This document shows positions 1 through 10,653 of a stretch of 56,154 nt of DNA, one piece after another. The notes beneath the pieces are model-generated. The model was not told where the DNA came from. It saw nothing but the letters and a program-made list of their open reading frames with translations, and searched no databases. Position 1 is the stretch's first letter, and every line of letters starts with the position of its first letter. The DNA comes from Betaproteobacteria bacterium. GTDB lineage: Bacteria; Pseudomonadota; Gammaproteobacteria; Burkholderiales; Thiobacillaceae. The position numbers and the translations under genes are program-made. The stretch is taken from positions 1 through 56,154 of the forward strand of contig JAGUXX010000225.1 in the NCBI GenBank assembly GCA_020061585.1, given 5' to 3'.

Positions 1-499
1 CGCGCGCGGCTGGCGCCGCCGCGCGGCGCAGCCAGGTGGCGAAATCCTCGATCTCGGCCACCGGCGGCAAGACATTGCGGCCGCACTGCTCGCAGGCGGC
101 GACGACAATGCCGCGCCAGTGACGCAGGCGCTTTTCGGCTTTGTCGCCGCTGAGTCTGACCACGCTGCGGCGCATCATCAACGGCTGGATGGCACTGACC
201 CCGAGTTCCACCGACTTCTGCAAGGTCAGGTCCATCCGATCGCCGCTGGAAATACCTTGCGCCAGTGTGATTCCCAGGTTCGACTCGCGCGTCGGCTCGG
301 CGCGCTCGCGCAATTTCACCGCCGCGCCCTTGCCCTGCAACAGCAGCGCGCCGTGATATTCCACGCCGTCGCCGTTGAACAGCGTCACGCCATCGCCGTC
401 ACGCAGGCGCAGCGCCCCGATCGCATGGCGGGCGGTGGCGGCCGGCAGTTCGATCAGGCGGCCGACGGCCAGTGGCGAGTCACAGTGAAAGCGGGGCAT
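1..499 (-). CDS. rsmE: 16S rRNA m3U1498 methyltransferase RsmE, C-terminus cut off by window edge
   Basis: The minus-strand frame starting at the ATG complementary to 497-499 stays open to the window edge, so only about 166 N-terminal residues are visible. The translation opens MPRFHCDSPL and contains LAQGISSGDRMDLTLQKSVE followed by LGVSAIQPLMMRRS and AACEQCGRNVLPP, the typical RsmE order (N-terminal PUA-like domain, then the start of the SPOUT methyltransferase fold). RsmE methylates N3 of U1498 in 16S rRNA of the assembled 30S subunit. It is divergent from the redoxin gene with 73 bp between the two starts. The SAM-binding knot is outside the window. Confidence 0.9.
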   Translation of the reverse strand, partial: MPRFHCDSPLAVGRLIELPAATARHAIGALRLRDGDGVTLFNGDGVEYHGALLLQGKGAAVKLRERAEPTRESNLGITLAQGISSGDRMDLTLQKSVELGVSAIQPLMMRRSVVRLSGDKAEKRLRHWRGIVVAACEQCGRNVLPPVAEIEDFATWLRRAAAPAAR

Positions 500-572
500 G
501 GAAGGTGGGGTGGGGGCGAGTTCGAGACGGGGTGATATTATCCCGCGCCTTGGCATTGCCGGAGTTGGCAAC

Positions 573-1127
573 ATGGTAAGCATGGAAACCCCGATCTGTG
601 ATTTCGGCTGGCGCGCCGTCGATTTTTGTTTGCCCGGCGTCGATGGCAAGACCCATGCGTTGCGCGATGTGGCCGGCCCCAACGGCTTGCTGGTGATGTT
701 CATCTGCAATCATTGCCCGTATGTCAAGGCGGTGATCGAGCGCATCGTGCGCGATGTCGCGGAATTGCGCGCGCTGGGCATCGGCGCGGTGGCGATCATG
801 TCCAACGACCCGGCCGAATACCCCGAGGACAGCTTCGACAACATGCGTCTGCTGTCCGAAAGACTGGCTTTGCCGATGCCCTATCTGCTGGATGCCTCGC
901 AGGACGTGGCCAAGGCTTACGGCGCGGTGTGCACGCCGGATTTCTTCGGTTTCAATCGCAACCTGGAATTGCAGTATCGCGGTCGCCTCGATGCGTCGCG
1001 CAAGGAAACCGCGCCGGCCGATGCGCGGCGCGATCTGTTCGAGGCGATGAAGCTGGTCGCCGAGACGCAACACGGCCCGGCGGAACAGATTCCGAGCATG
1101 GGTTGTTCGATCAAGTGGTCGAACTGA
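573..1127 (+). CDS. Thioredoxin-fold redoxin (AhpC/TSA family)
   Basis: A 184-residue thioredoxin-fold protein with no signal peptide, so probably cytosolic. The motif FICNHCPYVKA carries a CxxC pair at C45/C48, and a second region reads AYGAVCTPDFFGF. This combination is typical of the peroxiredoxin-like 'thioredoxin family protein' group with unknown physiological substrate. The ATG at 573 was chosen because GGAG lies at 561-564; the ATG at 582 is an alternative, and an open frame further upstream overlaps the rsmE start and is unlikely to be translated. The next gene starts 4 bp downstream, so the two are probably cotranscribed. Confidence 0.8.
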   Translation: MVSMETPICDFGWRAVDFCLPGVDGKTHALRDVAGPNGLLVMFICNHCPYVKAVIERIVRDVAELRALGIGAVAIMSNDPAEYPEDSFDNMRLLSERLALPMPYLLDASQDVAKAYGAVCTPDFFGFNRNLELQYRGRLDASRKETAPADARRDLFEAMKLVAETQHGPAEQIPSMGCSIKWSN

Positions 1128-1131
1128 CGCC

Positions 1132-1926
1132 ATGACCGATCCGGGCCTGCTGGTTGAACAGGTGATCGCCGCCTGCCGCGCGGTGGGACGGCAGGAAGTC
1201 ATGCCGCGTTATCTGAAGGTGGCGCATCAACGCAAGCTCGATGGCAGCCTGCTGACCGAGGCCGATCTGGCGGCGCAGGTCGCCCTGTTCAAGCACTTGC
1301 AAGCGATTGCCCCCTACCCGGTGATGGGCGAGGAAATGACCGAGGCCGAGCAGCAGGATGTCTGGGAACTCGGCAAAGAGGGATTCTGGTGTGTCGATCC
1401 GATCGACGGCACCAGCAACTTCGTCAATGGCCTGCCGTTTTTCGCCATTTCCGTGGCGCTGGTGCGCAACGGCAAAAGCGTGCTGGGGGTGGTCTACGAC
1501 CCTGGCGCCGATGAGGCGTTCTCCGCGGTGGAAGGGCGGGGCGCGTTCATGAACGGCGAACGCCTGCCGCTGAAAACACCGCCGGACGAGCTCAGCCGCT
1601 GCATGGCCGGCATCGAGTTGAAACGCATCGACCGCACGCTGGCCGGCCGACTGGCTTACGAACATCCATTCAGTTCTCAGCGCAATCTCGGCGCCAGCAC
1701 CTTGGACTGGTGCTACATCGCCGCCGGTCGCATGCACATCTATCTGCACGGCGGACAGAAACTGTGGGACTACGCCGCCGGCTGTCTGATCCTGAAAGAA
1801 GCCGGCGGCGCGGCCTGCGCGTTGAACGGCGCGGAATTCACCAGCGCCAGCCCCTGGTGTCGGTCGGTTCTGGCGGCGTTGACGCCGGATTTGCTGCGCC
1901 AATGGAAAACCTGGATCGGGGTATGA
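1132..1926 (+). CDS. Inositol monophosphatase-family phosphatase
   Basis: A 264-residue member of the Mg2+-dependent, Li+-sensitive phosphatase family. Metal-binding motifs are GEEMTE, then DPIDGTSNF, then WDYAAG near the C-terminal third, in the correct order for IMPase/CysQ/HisN-type enzymes. The substrate cannot be fixed from sequence: inositol-1-phosphate, 3'-phosphoadenosine 5'-phosphate and histidinol phosphate are all family substrates. The length is normal. It follows the redoxin gene by 4 bp. The next 294 bp (1927-2220) hold no gene. Confidence 0.8.
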   Translation: MTDPGLLVEQVIAACRAVGRQEVMPRYLKVAHQRKLDGSLLTEADLAAQVALFKHLQAIAPYPVMGEEMTEAEQQDVWELGKEGFWCVDPIDGTSNFVNGLPFFAISVALVRNGKSVLGVVYDPGADEAFSAVEGRGAFMNGERLPLKTPPDELSRCMAGIELKRIDRTLAGRLAYEHPFSSQRNLGASTLDWCYIAAGRMHIYLHGGQKLWDYAAGCLILKEAGGAACALNGAEFTSASPWCRSVLAALTPDLLRQWKTWIGV

Positions 1927-2132
1927 AATTCGCCCGGAAATCGGCGCTGTTTGAGGCTGTAATCCATTGCGCAGCGCAGCATTGGCGGCATCTATAAGCG
2001 TCTTGCTCTGGAATATAAAAATATTTTAATTTTCCTGCCCAAATGTGGCTCAACCCGCGACAAACAAGGCTGTCGGCATCTATCTCAACGGCTGGCAAAG
2101 CCGCGCGATGCCGATGCGGGCCCATGGTCGGC

Positions 2133-2162
2133 TTGCTCAGGGCCGATGGCCTGCGGGATAAT
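2133..2162 (+). promoter_or_regulatory. Candidate sigma-70 promoter for the tkt gene cluster
   Basis: TTGCTC (2133-2138) and GATAAT (2157-2162) are separated by 18 bp, about 58 bp upstream of the transketolase ATG. The -10 has one mismatch to consensus and the -35 only keeps TTG, so this is a weak assignment by eye. The rest of the 294 bp gap has an AT-rich patch around 2013-2032 but no other clear signal; a CbbR operator was not recognised. Confidence 0.3.
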
Positions 2163-2220
2163 CGTAGCTTTCCGCCCGATAGGGCCTAGATTTCGGTTTT
2201 TTCTTTGAGGAAACAAAGAC

Positions 2221-4209
2221 ATGGCAACACGTAACGACCTCGCGAACGCGATCCGCGCTCTGGCTATGGATGCTGTCGAGAAAGCCAAGTCCGGTCACCC
2301 GGGCGCCCCGATGGGCATGGCGGAAATCTCTGAAGTGCTGTGGAATCATCACCTGCGCCACAACCCGGCCAACCCGAAATGGGCGGATCGCGACCGTTTC
2401 ATCCTGTCCAACGGCCACGGTTCGATGTTGATCTACGCGCTGCTGCACCTGACCGGCTATGACGTCACCACCGATGACCTGAAGAACTTCCGTCAGCTGC
2501 ATTCGCGTACCCCGGGCCACCCCGAATACGGTTACACCGCCGGTGTCGAGACCACCACCGGGCCGCTGGGTCAGGGCATCACCAATGCCGTCGGTTTCGC
2601 GCTGGCTGAAAAGCTCATGGCGCACGAGTTCAACAAGCCCGGCCTCGATATCGTCAATCACCACACCTATGTGTTCATGGGCGACGGCTGCATGATGGAG
2701 GGCATCTCGCACGAAGCCTGCGCGCTAGCCGGCACTTGGCACCTGAACAAGCTGATTGCGTTCTGGGACGACAACGGCATCTCCATCGACGGCCACACCG
2801 AAGGCTGGTTCACCGACGATACCCCGAAGCGTTTCGAAGCCTATGGCTGGAACGTCATCGCCGGCGTCGATGGCCATGACTTCGCCGCTCTGGAAGCCGC
2901 CGTGCAGAAGGCCAAGCAATCCACCGACAAGCCGACGCTGATCTGTTGCAAGACCATCATCGGCAAGGGCGCGCCCAACAAGCAGGGTTCGCATGACGTC
3001 CACGGCGCAGCTCTCGGCCATGCTGAACTGGCGGCCGCCCGCGAGCACATGGGCTGGCACCATGAGCCGTTCGTGATTCCGCAGGATGTGTATGACGGCT
3101 GGGACGCCAAGACCAAGGGCGAAGGCCTGGAAAAGCTGTGGAACAACAAGTTTGCCGAGTATGCCGCGCAGTTCCCCGAACTGGCCGCCGAATTCACCCG
3201 CCGCATGAATGGCGATCTGCCGACAGACTGGGCCGGTCGCGTGCAGTCCGCGCTGGCCACGACGCTGGAAAAGGCCGAGACGGTCGCCACCCGCAAGGCG
3301 TCGCAACTGGCCATCGAGCGGCTGGTTTCGACGCTGCCCGAGCGCGTTGGCGGTTCCGCCGACCTGACCGGTTCAAACCTGACCAACTGGCCCGGCTGCC
3401 ATCCGCTGCACCGCAACCCGGGCGGCAACTACATTTCCTACGGCGTGCGCGAATTCGGCATGGCGCACATCATGAACGGCATGGCGCTGCATGGCGGCCT
3501 GTTCCCGTTCGGCGGCACTTTCCTGATGTTCTCGGAATATATGCGCAATGCCTTGCGCATGTCGGCGCTGATGAAGCAGCGCGTGGTCTATGTGTTCACT
3601 CATGACTCCATCGGTCTGGGCGAAGATGGCCCGACCCACCAGCCGGTCGAGCAGACCGCCACATTGCGCTTGATCCCCAACATGACCGTCTGGCGTCCGT
3701 GCGATACCACCGAGACCCTGGTCGCCTGGGCGGCCAGCGTCGAGAAGAAGGACGGCCCGAGCTGCCACATCCTGTCACGTCAGAACCTGCCGTTCGTCAA
3801 GCGGTCCGATGCGCAGATCGCCGATATCCGCAAGGGCGGCTATGTGTTGTCCGATTGCGAAGGCGCGGCCAAGGTGGTGATGATCGCCACCGGTTCGGAA
3901 GTCGAACTGGCGTTGAAAGCGCAGGAAATGTTGAAGGCCGAAGGTATCGCCGCCCGTGTCGTGTCGATGCCCTCCACCAACGAGTTCGACAAGCAGGACG
4001 CCGCCTACAAGGCCAGCGTGTTGCCGGCCGGCGTCAAGCGGGTGGCGATCGAAGCCGGCGTCACTGACGGCTGGTACAAGTACGTCGGCCTGGATGGCGC
4101 GGTGATCGGTCTGGACCGCTTTGGCGAATCCGCTCCGGCCCCGGCGCTGTTCAAGGAGTTCGGTTTTACTCCGGAGAACGTGTTCGCCAAGGTCAAGGGC
4201 ATACTGTAA
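2221..4209 (+). CDS. tkt: Transketolase
   Basis: A 662-residue full-length transketolase (TPP- and Mg2+-dependent), exchanging two-carbon ketol units in the Calvin cycle and pentose phosphate pathway. The N-terminal TPP domain shows [13 protein letters not shown], the SNGHGSML loop and [13 protein letters not shown] (the GDG...N-type diphosphate site). The middle pyrimidine-binding domain contains [19 protein letters not shown] with the catalytic-type GEDGPTHQP stretch, and the C-terminal domain begins near GYVLSDCEG. The start follows a TGAGGAAA ribosome-binding site. It leads a same-strand run with gap, pgk, pyk and fba, which is the arrangement of cbbT-cbbG-cbbK clusters of autotrophic betaproteobacteria. 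RuBisCO is not in this window. Confidence 0.96.
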   Translation: MATRNDLANAIRALAMDAVEKAKSGHPGAPMGMAEISEVLWNHHLRHNPANPKWADRDRFILSNGHGSMLIYALLHLTGYDVTTDDLKNFRQLHSRTPGHPEYGYTAGVETTTGPLGQGITNAVGFALAEKLMAHEFNKPGLDIVNHHTYVFMGDGCMMEGISHEACALAGTWHLNKLIAFWDDNGISIDGHTEGWFTDDTPKRFEAYGWNVIAGVDGHDFAALEAAVQKAKQSTDKPTLICCKTIIGKGAPNKQGSHDVHGAALGHAELAAAREHMGWHHEPFVIPQDVYDGWDAKTKGEGLEKLWNNKFAEYAAQFPELAAEFTRRMNGDLPTDWAGRVQSALATTLEKAETVATRKASQLAIERLVSTLPERVGGSADLTGSNLTNWPGCHPLHRNPGGNYISYGVREFGMAHIMNGMALHGGLFPFGGTFLMFSEYMRNALRMSALMKQRVVYVFTHDSIGLGEDGPTHQPVEQTATLRLIPNMTVWRPCDTTETLVAWAASVEKKDGPSCHILSRQNLPFVKRSDAQIADIRKGGYVLSDCEGAAKVVMIATGSEVELALKAQEMLKAEGIAARVVSMPSTNEFDKQDAAYKASVLPAGVKRVAIEAGVTDGWYKYVGLDGAVIGLDRFGESAPAPALFKEFGFTPENVFAKVKGIL

Positions 4210-4215
4210 TTCGGT

Positions 4216-4257
4216 GGCGGCGAGTGGCGACTCGCCACTCGCCGCCAGCGCTGTTTT
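4216..4257 (+). terminator. Strong hairpin plus T-run between tkt and gap
   Basis: The 15-base arms at 4216-4230 and 4232-4246 are perfect inverted repeats with a one-base centre, followed by AGCGCTGTTTTT. This fits an intrinsic terminator or attenuator just after the tkt stop. Because gap follows only 66 bp after tkt, it may set a tkt:gap expression ratio or stabilise the tkt 3' end rather than end the operon fully. Confidence 0.6.
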
Positions 4258-4266
4258 TCATCATAA

Positions 4267-5274
<1,008 letters not shown>

Positions 5275-5282
5275 TGCAATGC

Positions 5283-5385
5283 GTGAAATGTGAAAGGTGA
5301 CTCGCCGCTTTGCGGCTTAGGTGAAATGTGCAGCCCACTGGGTTTGCACGTTTCACCTTTCACTCTTCACGTTTCACATTTTCAC
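5283..5385. repeat. GTGAAA-type palindromic repeat block between gap and pgk
   Basis: 5283-5300 reads as tandem GTGAAAnGTGAAAG-type units, and 5351-5385 carries the complementary TTTCAC units (TTTCACCTTTCACTCTTCAC and onward), giving a long imperfect inverted repeat. A second small stem, CCGCTTTGCGG, lies in between. The same kind of block flanks the other side of pgk at 6629-6734, so it is a reiterated element and not a chance stem. It could act as a transcript-processing or attenuation structure. Confidence 0.6.
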
Positions 5386-5444
5386 TGAGTTGTAAGGCCT
5401 GAGCCCACTCAACCCTTACCGCTTAACTGAACAGGAGCACTCAA

Positions 5445-6632
5445 ATGGCCAAATTCCTCCGCATGACCGACCTCGACCTGAAAGGCAAGCGGGTGTTCAT
5501 CCGCGCCGACCTGAACGTGCCGGTCAAGGAAGGCAAAGTCACTTCCGACGCGCGCATCACCGCGTCCATGCCGACCATCGAGCATGCCGTCAAGGCCGGC
5601 GCGAAGGTCATGGTCACTTCGCACCTGGGCCGTCCCACCGAAGGCGAATGGACCGAGGAAGTCTCGCTCAAGCCGGTCGCCGATGTGATGGCCGCCAAGT
5701 TGGGCAAGCCGGTACGCCTGATCAAGGATTGGGTCGATGGCGGTTTCGATGTCGCCGAAGGCGAGGTCGTGCTGCTGGAAAACTGCCGGGTCAACAAGGG
5801 CGAAAAGAAGAATGTCGAGGACACCGCGCGCAAGTACGCCGCGCTGTGCGACGTGTTCGTCATGGATGCCTTCGGTACCGCGCACCGCGCCGAAGCTTCC
5901 ACCTACGGCATCGCCCAATACGCGCCTACCGCGTGCGCCGGCATGCTGGTTTCGGAAGAACTGCTGGCGCTGGACAAGGCCCTGGCCAACCCGGCGCGGC
6001 CGATGGTCGCCATCGTCGGCGGCTCCAAGGTGTCGACCAAACTGACCGTGCTGGAAGCGCTGTCCGAGAAGTGCGAGCAACTGGTGGTCGGCGGCGGCAT
6101 CGCCAACACCTTCCTGGCCGCCACCGGCAAGAATGTCGGCAAGTCATTGTGCGAGCACGATCTGGTGCCCACCGCTCAGGCGCTGATCACCAAGATGACG
6201 GCGCGCGGCGCCACCATCCCGATCGCCGTCGATGTGGTCTGCGGCAAGCAGTTCGACGCCAACGAACCGGCCGTCGCGAAGGCCGCCGACAGCGTCGCCG
6301 ATGACGACATGATCTTCGACATTGGTCCCAAGTCCGCTCAGGAACTGGTCGACATCATCATGAAGGCTGGAACCGTGGTGTGGAACGGCCCGGTCGGTGT
6401 GTTCGAGTTCGACCAGTTCGGCGAAGGCACCAAGGCCATCGCCATGGCCATCGCCAACACCCAGGCGTTCACCTTGGCTGGCGGCGGCGACACCATCGCC
6501 GCGATCCAGAAGTACGACATCTATGACAAGGTGTCGTACATTTCCACCGCCGGCGGCGCGTTCCTGGAATACCTGGAAGGCAAGGTGCTGCCCGCCGTGG
6601 ATATTCTGGAAAAACGGGCTGCGGAGCAGTGA
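5445..6632 (+). CDS. pgk: Phosphoglycerate kinase
   Basis: A 395-residue monomeric PGK interconverting 1,3-bisphosphoglycerate + ADP and 3-phosphoglycerate + ATP. The N-lobe opens with [15 protein letters not shown] (substrate-binding RxDxNVP), followed by [10 protein letters not shown] and [14 protein letters not shown]. The C-lobe ATP site contains [20 protein letters not shown] and the C-terminal AGGGDTIAA...STAGGAFLE. The length matches bacterial PGKs. An AGGAG site lies 8 bases before the ATG. Its stop codon falls inside the following GTGAAA repeat block. Confidence 0.97.
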   Translation: MAKFLRMTDLDLKGKRVFIRADLNVPVKEGKVTSDARITASMPTIEHAVKAGAKVMVTSHLGRPTEGEWTEEVSLKPVADVMAAKLGKPVRLIKDWVDGGFDVAEGEVVLLENCRVNKGEKKNVEDTARKYAALCDVFVMDAFGTAHRAEASTYGIAQYAPTACAGMLVSEELLALDKALANPARPMVAIVGGSKVSTKLTVLEALSEKCEQLVVGGGIANTFLAATGKNVGKSLCEHDLVPTAQALITKMTARGATIPIAVDVVCGKQFDANEPAVAKAADSVADDDMIFDIGPKSAQELVDIIMKAGTVVWNGPVGVFEFDQFGEGTKAIAMAIANTQAFTLAGGGDTIAAIQKYDIYDKVSYISTAGGAFLEYLEGKVLPAVDILEKRAAEQ

Positions 6633-6734
6633 AACGTGAAATGTGAAATGTGAAACGTAACCTTCACCGCCCGTCAGGGTGGTATGAAGCGCGAGTGGTC
6701 ATCACTTTTCACGATTCACTCTTCACGATTCACG
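6629..6734. repeat. Second GTGAAA-type palindromic repeat block, pgk-pyk
   Basis: 6629-6657 contains four GTGAAA units in tandem, beginning over the pgk stop codon, and 6702-6734 carries complementary TTCAC units (TTTTCACGATTCACTCTTCA and onward). The arms can pair across about 45 bp. It matches the block between gap and pgk in unit sequence and layout, but differs in the central loop. Confidence 0.6.
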
Positions 6735-6743
6735 AGGAATACC

Positions 6744-8177
6744 ATGTTACGTAGAACCAAGATTGTCGCAACCCTGGGTCCGGCTTGTTCGGACCCGAAA
6801 ATTCTGGACAAGATGATCGAAAGCGGGGTGGATGTCGTTCGCCTCAACTTCTCTCATGGTACGCCGGAGGAACATCAACAACGTTGCGAACTGGTGCGTT
6901 CGCTGGCCAAGACCCGCGGTCGAGCAGTCGGCGTGCTGGTCGATCTGCAGGGCCCGAAAATCCGCATCGGCAAATTCAAGGATGGCAAGATCACCCTGCA
7001 CCCGGGTGATCATTTCATACTGGATGCGGCTTGCGAACTTGGTGATCAAGCCCGCGTCGGCCTGGATTACAAGGAATTGATTCATGATGTGGCGCGTGGC
7101 GCCACCTTGCTGCTGGATGACGGCCGCATCGAAATGTGGGTCGAGGAAGTCCAGGGCGGCGAAATCCATTGCAAGGTCATGCAGGGTGGCGTGCTGTCCA
7201 ACAACAAGGGCATCAACCGCAAGGGCGGTGGTCTGTCCGCCGCCGCGCTGACCGAAAAGGACAAGGAGGACATCAAGACCGCCTCGATGATCAAGGCCGA
7301 CTATCTGGCCATCTCGTTTCCGCGTTCGGCGGCGGATGTCGAGCTGGCCCGCGAGTTGCTGCACGCGGCCGGCGGGCGGGCCTGGATCGTCGCCAAGATC
7401 GAACGCGCCGAAGCGATCGAAGCCCTGGAAGAGATCGTCGCCGCGTCGGACGCGATCATGGTGGCGCGCGGTGATCTCGGCGTGGAAGTCGGTGACGCCG
7501 CCGTGCCGGCTTTGCAGAAACGCATGATCCGCGCCGCGCGTGAGCAGAACAAGGTGGTGATTACCGCCACCCAGATGATGGAGTCGATGATTTCCAGCCC
7601 GATTCCGACCCGCGCGGAAGTGTCCGACGTCGCCAACGCCGTGCTGGATGGCACCGATGCGGTGATGTTGTCCGCCGAAACCGCCGCGGGTCTGTATCCG
7701 GTTGAAGCCATCTCGGCGATGAATCGGGTCTGTCTGGAAGCCGAAAAGGAGCTGGAGGCCACCTTCGGCAACCGCATGCTCGATCATGGCTTCCTGCGCG
7801 TCGACGAGGCAATCGCCATGTCGGCGGCGTTTACCGCGATGCATCTCAACATCAAGGCGATCGCCGCGATGACGCAGTCCGGCTCGACGGCGTTGTGGAT
7901 GTCGCGGATCAGCACGCATGTGCCGATCTATGCCTTGACGCCAGAAACCGAAACCCGTAGAAAAGTGACACTGTTCCGCGGCGTCTACCCGGTGAACTTC
8001 CGTCCTTCAACCAACGAGCGAGACCAATTGCTGTCCGAGGCCGAGGATGAACTTAGACGTCGGGGCGCGGTCCGAAACGGAGATCTGATACTGCTCACCA
8101 TTGGCGAGCCTATCGGCAAACCGGGCGGCACCAACACCATGAAGATCGTTCGCGTTGGCGAACACAAGAAAGCTTGA
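6744..8177 (+). CDS. pyk: Pyruvate kinase
   Basis: A 477-residue pyruvate kinase, producing ATP and pyruvate from phosphoenolpyruvate. The start [17 protein letters not shown] is canonical, with [12 protein letters not shown], the phosphate-site [10 protein letters not shown], and the catalytic-loop signature [17 protein letters not shown], then [11 protein letters not shown] and the K+/Mg2+ helix around ATQMMESMI. The ATG at 6744 was chosen over an in-frame ATG at 6684 because GAGGAA precedes it and the upstream codons fall in the repeat block. C-terminal allosteric domain is present. Its position between pgk and fba ties the Calvin cluster to lower glycolysis. Confidence 0.96.
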   Translation: MLRRTKIVATLGPACSDPKILDKMIESGVDVVRLNFSHGTPEEHQQRCELVRSLAKTRGRAVGVLVDLQGPKIRIGKFKDGKITLHPGDHFILDAACELGDQARVGLDYKELIHDVARGATLLLDDGRIEMWVEEVQGGEIHCKVMQGGVLSNNKGINRKGGGLSAAALTEKDKEDIKTASMIKADYLAISFPRSAADVELARELLHAAGGRAWIVAKIERAEAIEALEEIVAASDAIMVARGDLGVEVGDAAVPALQKRMIRAAREQNKVVITATQMMESMISSPIPTRAEVSDVANAVLDGTDAVMLSAETAAGLYPVEAISAMNRVCLEAEKELEATFGNRMLDHGFLRVDEAIAMSAAFTAMHLNIKAIAAMTQSGSTALWMSRISTHVPIYALTPETETRRKVTLFRGVYPVNFRPSTNERDQLLSEAEDELRRRGAVRNGDLILLTIGEPIGKPGGTNTMKIVRVGEHKKA

Positions 8178-8208
8178 TTACTACACTCATTCATTAGGAG
8201 ATACCCAG

Positions 8209-9276
8209 ATGGCTCTGATTTCCCTGCGTCAACTGCTCGACCACGCTGCCGAAAATGGCTATGGCCTGCCGGCGTTCAACGTCAACAACATGGAACAAGT
8301 TCAGGCCATCATGCTGGCCGCCGACAAGACCAACAGCCCGGTGATTCTGCAAGGTTCCGCCGGCGCCCGTTCGTATGCCGGCGAGCCGTTTCTGCGCCAC
8401 CTGATCCTGGCCGCGATCGAGCAATATCCGCACATTCCGGTGTGCATGCACCAGGATCACGGCGCTTCGCCCAGCATTTGCTTCCGTTCCATCCAGTCCG
8501 GCTTCAGCTCGGTGATGATGGACGGTTCGCTGGGCACCGACGGCAAGACCCCGTCGACCTATGAATACAACGTCGATACCACTCGCCATGTCGTCGAACT
8601 GGCGCATGCCTGTGGCGTTTCCGTCGAAGGCGAGCTGGGTTGCCTGGGTTCCTTGGAAACCGGCAAGGCGGGCGAGGAAGACGGCCACGGCGCCGAGGGC
8701 GTGCTGGATCATTCGGCGCTGCTGACCGATCCCGATGAAGCCGCCGACTTTGTCAACAAGACCCATGTCGACGCCCTGGCCATCGCCATCGGCACCAGTC
8801 ACGGCGCCTACAAGTTCACCCAGAAGCCCACCGGCAAGGTGCTGCGTATCGACCGCGTGAAAGAAATCCACGCGCGCATCCCCAGCGTCCATCTGGTCAT
8901 GCACGGTTCCTCCTCGGTGCCGGAAGACTGGTTGGCGATCATCAACAGCTACGGCGGCGACATGGGCCAGACTTACGGCGTGCCGGTCTCCGAAATCGTC
9001 GAAGGCATCAAGAACGGCGTGCGCAAGGTCAATATCGACACCGACCTGCGCATGGCCTCGACCGGCTCGATCCGCAAGCATCTGGCGGAGAACAAGTCAA
9101 ACTTCGATCCGCGCAAGTTCCTCAAGGAAGCCACCAAGGCGATGAGCGGCATCTGCTCGGCGCGTTACGAAGCTTTCGGCGCCGCCGGCATGGCCGGCAA
9201 GATCACCAAGGTTTACAGCCTTGAAGCCATGCAGCAGCGCTACGACAAGGGCGAGCTGGACCCCAAGGTTCTCTAA
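8209..9276 (+). CDS. fba: Class II fructose-1,6-bisphosphate aldolase
   Basis: A 355-residue zinc-dependent aldolase of the class IIB/CbbA type. It catalyses reversible condensation of dihydroxyacetone phosphate with glyceraldehyde-3-phosphate (and with erythrose-4-phosphate in the Calvin cycle). Zinc and catalytic motifs are [40 protein letters not shown] and [15 protein letters not shown] at 8196-8200 fixes the ATG at 8209; longer in-frame starts overlap the pyk end. It closes the carbon-fixation run. Confidence 0.96.
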   Translation: MALISLRQLLDHAAENGYGLPAFNVNNMEQVQAIMLAADKTNSPVILQGSAGARSYAGEPFLRHLILAAIEQYPHIPVCMHQDHGASPSICFRSIQSGFSSVMMDGSLGTDGKTPSTYEYNVDTTRHVVELAHACGVSVEGELGCLGSLETGKAGEEDGHGAEGVLDHSALLTDPDEAADFVNKTHVDALAIAIGTSHGAYKFTQKPTGKVLRIDRVKEIHARIPSVHLVMHGSSSVPEDWLAIINSYGGDMGQTYGVPVSEIVEGIKNGVRKVNIDTDLRMASTGSIRKHLAENKSNFDPRKFLKEATKAMSGICSARYEAFGAAGMAGKITKVYSLEAMQQRYDKGELDPKVL

Positions 9277-9300
9277 GGTAGCGCTGATTTAATCAAATTC

Positions 9301-9398
9301 CGTCATTCCACACCGGATAACCCTGCTTTGGGGTTACACCGATGCCGGGATCCAGTTAAATAATCTAACTGGACCCCGGCTTTCGCCGGGGTGACGAA
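9301..9398. repeat. Dispersed palindromic repeat after fba
   Basis: The segment begins CGTCATTCC and ends CGGGGTGACG, with inner arms GCCGGGATCCAGTTA (9344-9358) and TAACTGGACCCCGGC (9366-9380) that pair with one mismatch, and a further stem CCCCGGCTTTCGCCGGGG. This type of CGTCATTCC...GGGTGACG palindrome is common between genes in proteobacteria. It may end fba transcription. Confidence 0.6.
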
Positions 9399-9479
9399 TT
9401 GATCAGCGTGCTTACGCTTGTAGCTTGTGGCCGGTAGCGAGGAGACTTGCTGCCGGCTGTTGCTTTTTCAGGTGCCAGT

Positions 9480-10361
9480 ATGAACAGTCTTTACGAATCC
9501 TCCATCGTATCCTTGCCCTTGCTGCACAAAGGCAAGGTGCGCGACATCTATGCCGTGGACGATCAACGCATGTTGATCGTCACCACCGACCGTCTGTCGG
9601 CGTTCGATGTGGTGCTGCCCACGCCGATTCCGGACAAGGGCCGGGTGTTGACCGCCGTCGCCGATTTCTGGTTCGCCAAACTGGCGCATATCATGCCCAA
9701 CCAGTTGACCGGTGACACCCCGGAAAGCGTGGTCAGCGCGACGGAAAGGGATCAGGTCGCGGGGCGCGCGGTCGTCGTCAAGCGTCTCAAGGCGCTGCCG
9801 GTGGAAGCGATAGTGCGCGGATATCTGGTGGGTTCAGGCTGGGCCGAGTACCAGCAAACCGGCCAGGTTTGCGGTATTCCGCTGCCGGATCGCATGCAGT
9901 TGGCCGATCGTCTGCCGGAACCGATCTTCACCCCGTCCACCAAGGCGGCGGTCGGCGAGCACGATGAAAACATCGACTTCGAGCGTTGCCAGGCGCTGCT
10001 GGGCAAGACTGTCGCCGCGCAAGTCCGCGATGCCGCCATCGCGTTGTACAAGGAGGCGGCGGAATACGCCTTGACGCGCGGGATCATCATTGCCGATACC
10101 AAATTCGAGTTCGGTCTGGACCATCAAGGTACGCTGACCCTGATCGACGAAGTGCTGACCCCAGATTCTTCGCGTTTCTGGCCGCTGGACCAGTATCGGG
10201 TGGGAGAAAATCCGCCCAGCTACGACAAGCAATATGTACGCGACTGGCTGACCGCGTCCGGCTGGAACAAGCTGGCGCCGGGACCGGCGTTGCCAGCCGA
10301 TGTGGTGGCGCGCACCGCCGAGAAATACCGCGAAGCTTTGCGTCTGTTGACTCAGCCTTGA
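9480..10361 (+). CDS. purC: Phosphoribosylaminoimidazole-succinocarboxamide synthase (SAICAR synthetase)
   Basis: A 293-residue stand-alone PurC, the ATP-dependent ligase joining aspartate to CAIR in purine synthesis. The N-terminal HKGKVRDIY and [11 protein letters not shown], the [20 protein letters not shown] segment, [17 protein letters not shown] and [23 protein letters not shown] are the family signatures. It is the long (~295 aa) form common in betaproteobacteria and yeast rather than the short E. coli form. Its last codons and TGA lie inside the left terminal repeat of the downstream element (10351-10650), so the C-terminal tail may have been altered by that insertion. Confidence 0.95.
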   Translation: MNSLYESSIVSLPLLHKGKVRDIYAVDDQRMLIVTTDRLSAFDVVLPTPIPDKGRVLTAVADFWFAKLAHIMPNQLTGDTPESVVSATERDQVAGRAVVVKRLKALPVEAIVRGYLVGSGWAEYQQTGQVCGIPLPDRMQLADRLPEPIFTPSTKAAVGEHDENIDFERCQALLGKTVAAQVRDAAIALYKEAAEYALTRGIIIADTKFEFGLDHQGTLTLIDEVLTPDSSRFWPLDQYRVGENPPSYDKQYVRDWLTASGWNKLAPGPALPADVVARTAEKYREALRLLTQP

Positions 10362-10650
10362 AACAGCAGTTGAACCCGTCCGAGGGCGGGGTGGAGAAGC
10401 TGGCTGGCAAGGTAACGGAGTCGTAGCGCTTCAGCGCGTACGAATCCGGCATACCCCTTGCGGGTGCGCGACAACGAGTCATGCCGGGGCATGGCGAGGC
10501 GGAGCAACGCCGCCAGACGGTTTCTCCACCACGACAGCGGGCGGGTAGCGGGCTCCCTCAATGGGTGAGCGTCATCGAAGCGCAAAACATCAGCTAGCAT
10601 GAGGCCTCATGAGGGTCAAGGAGCGGTCAACTGCTGTTTCAAGGCCCAGT
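10351..10650. mobile_element. MITE-like element with terminal inverted repeats
   Basis: The termini are near-perfect inverted repeats: GCCTTGAAACAGCAGTTGA starts at 10355 and its complement ends at 10645, with ACT/AGT continuing outward to 10351 and 10650 across two mismatches. The interior has a second stem formed by GGTGGAGAA (10390-10398) and TTCTCCACC (10522-10530), with smaller hairpins inside such as GCGCTTCAGCGC. There is no ORF for a transposase, so it would be non-autonomous. No convincing target-site duplication was seen. It covers the whole gap between the convergent purC and prsR genes. Confidence 0.6.
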
Positions 10651-10653
10651 AAA

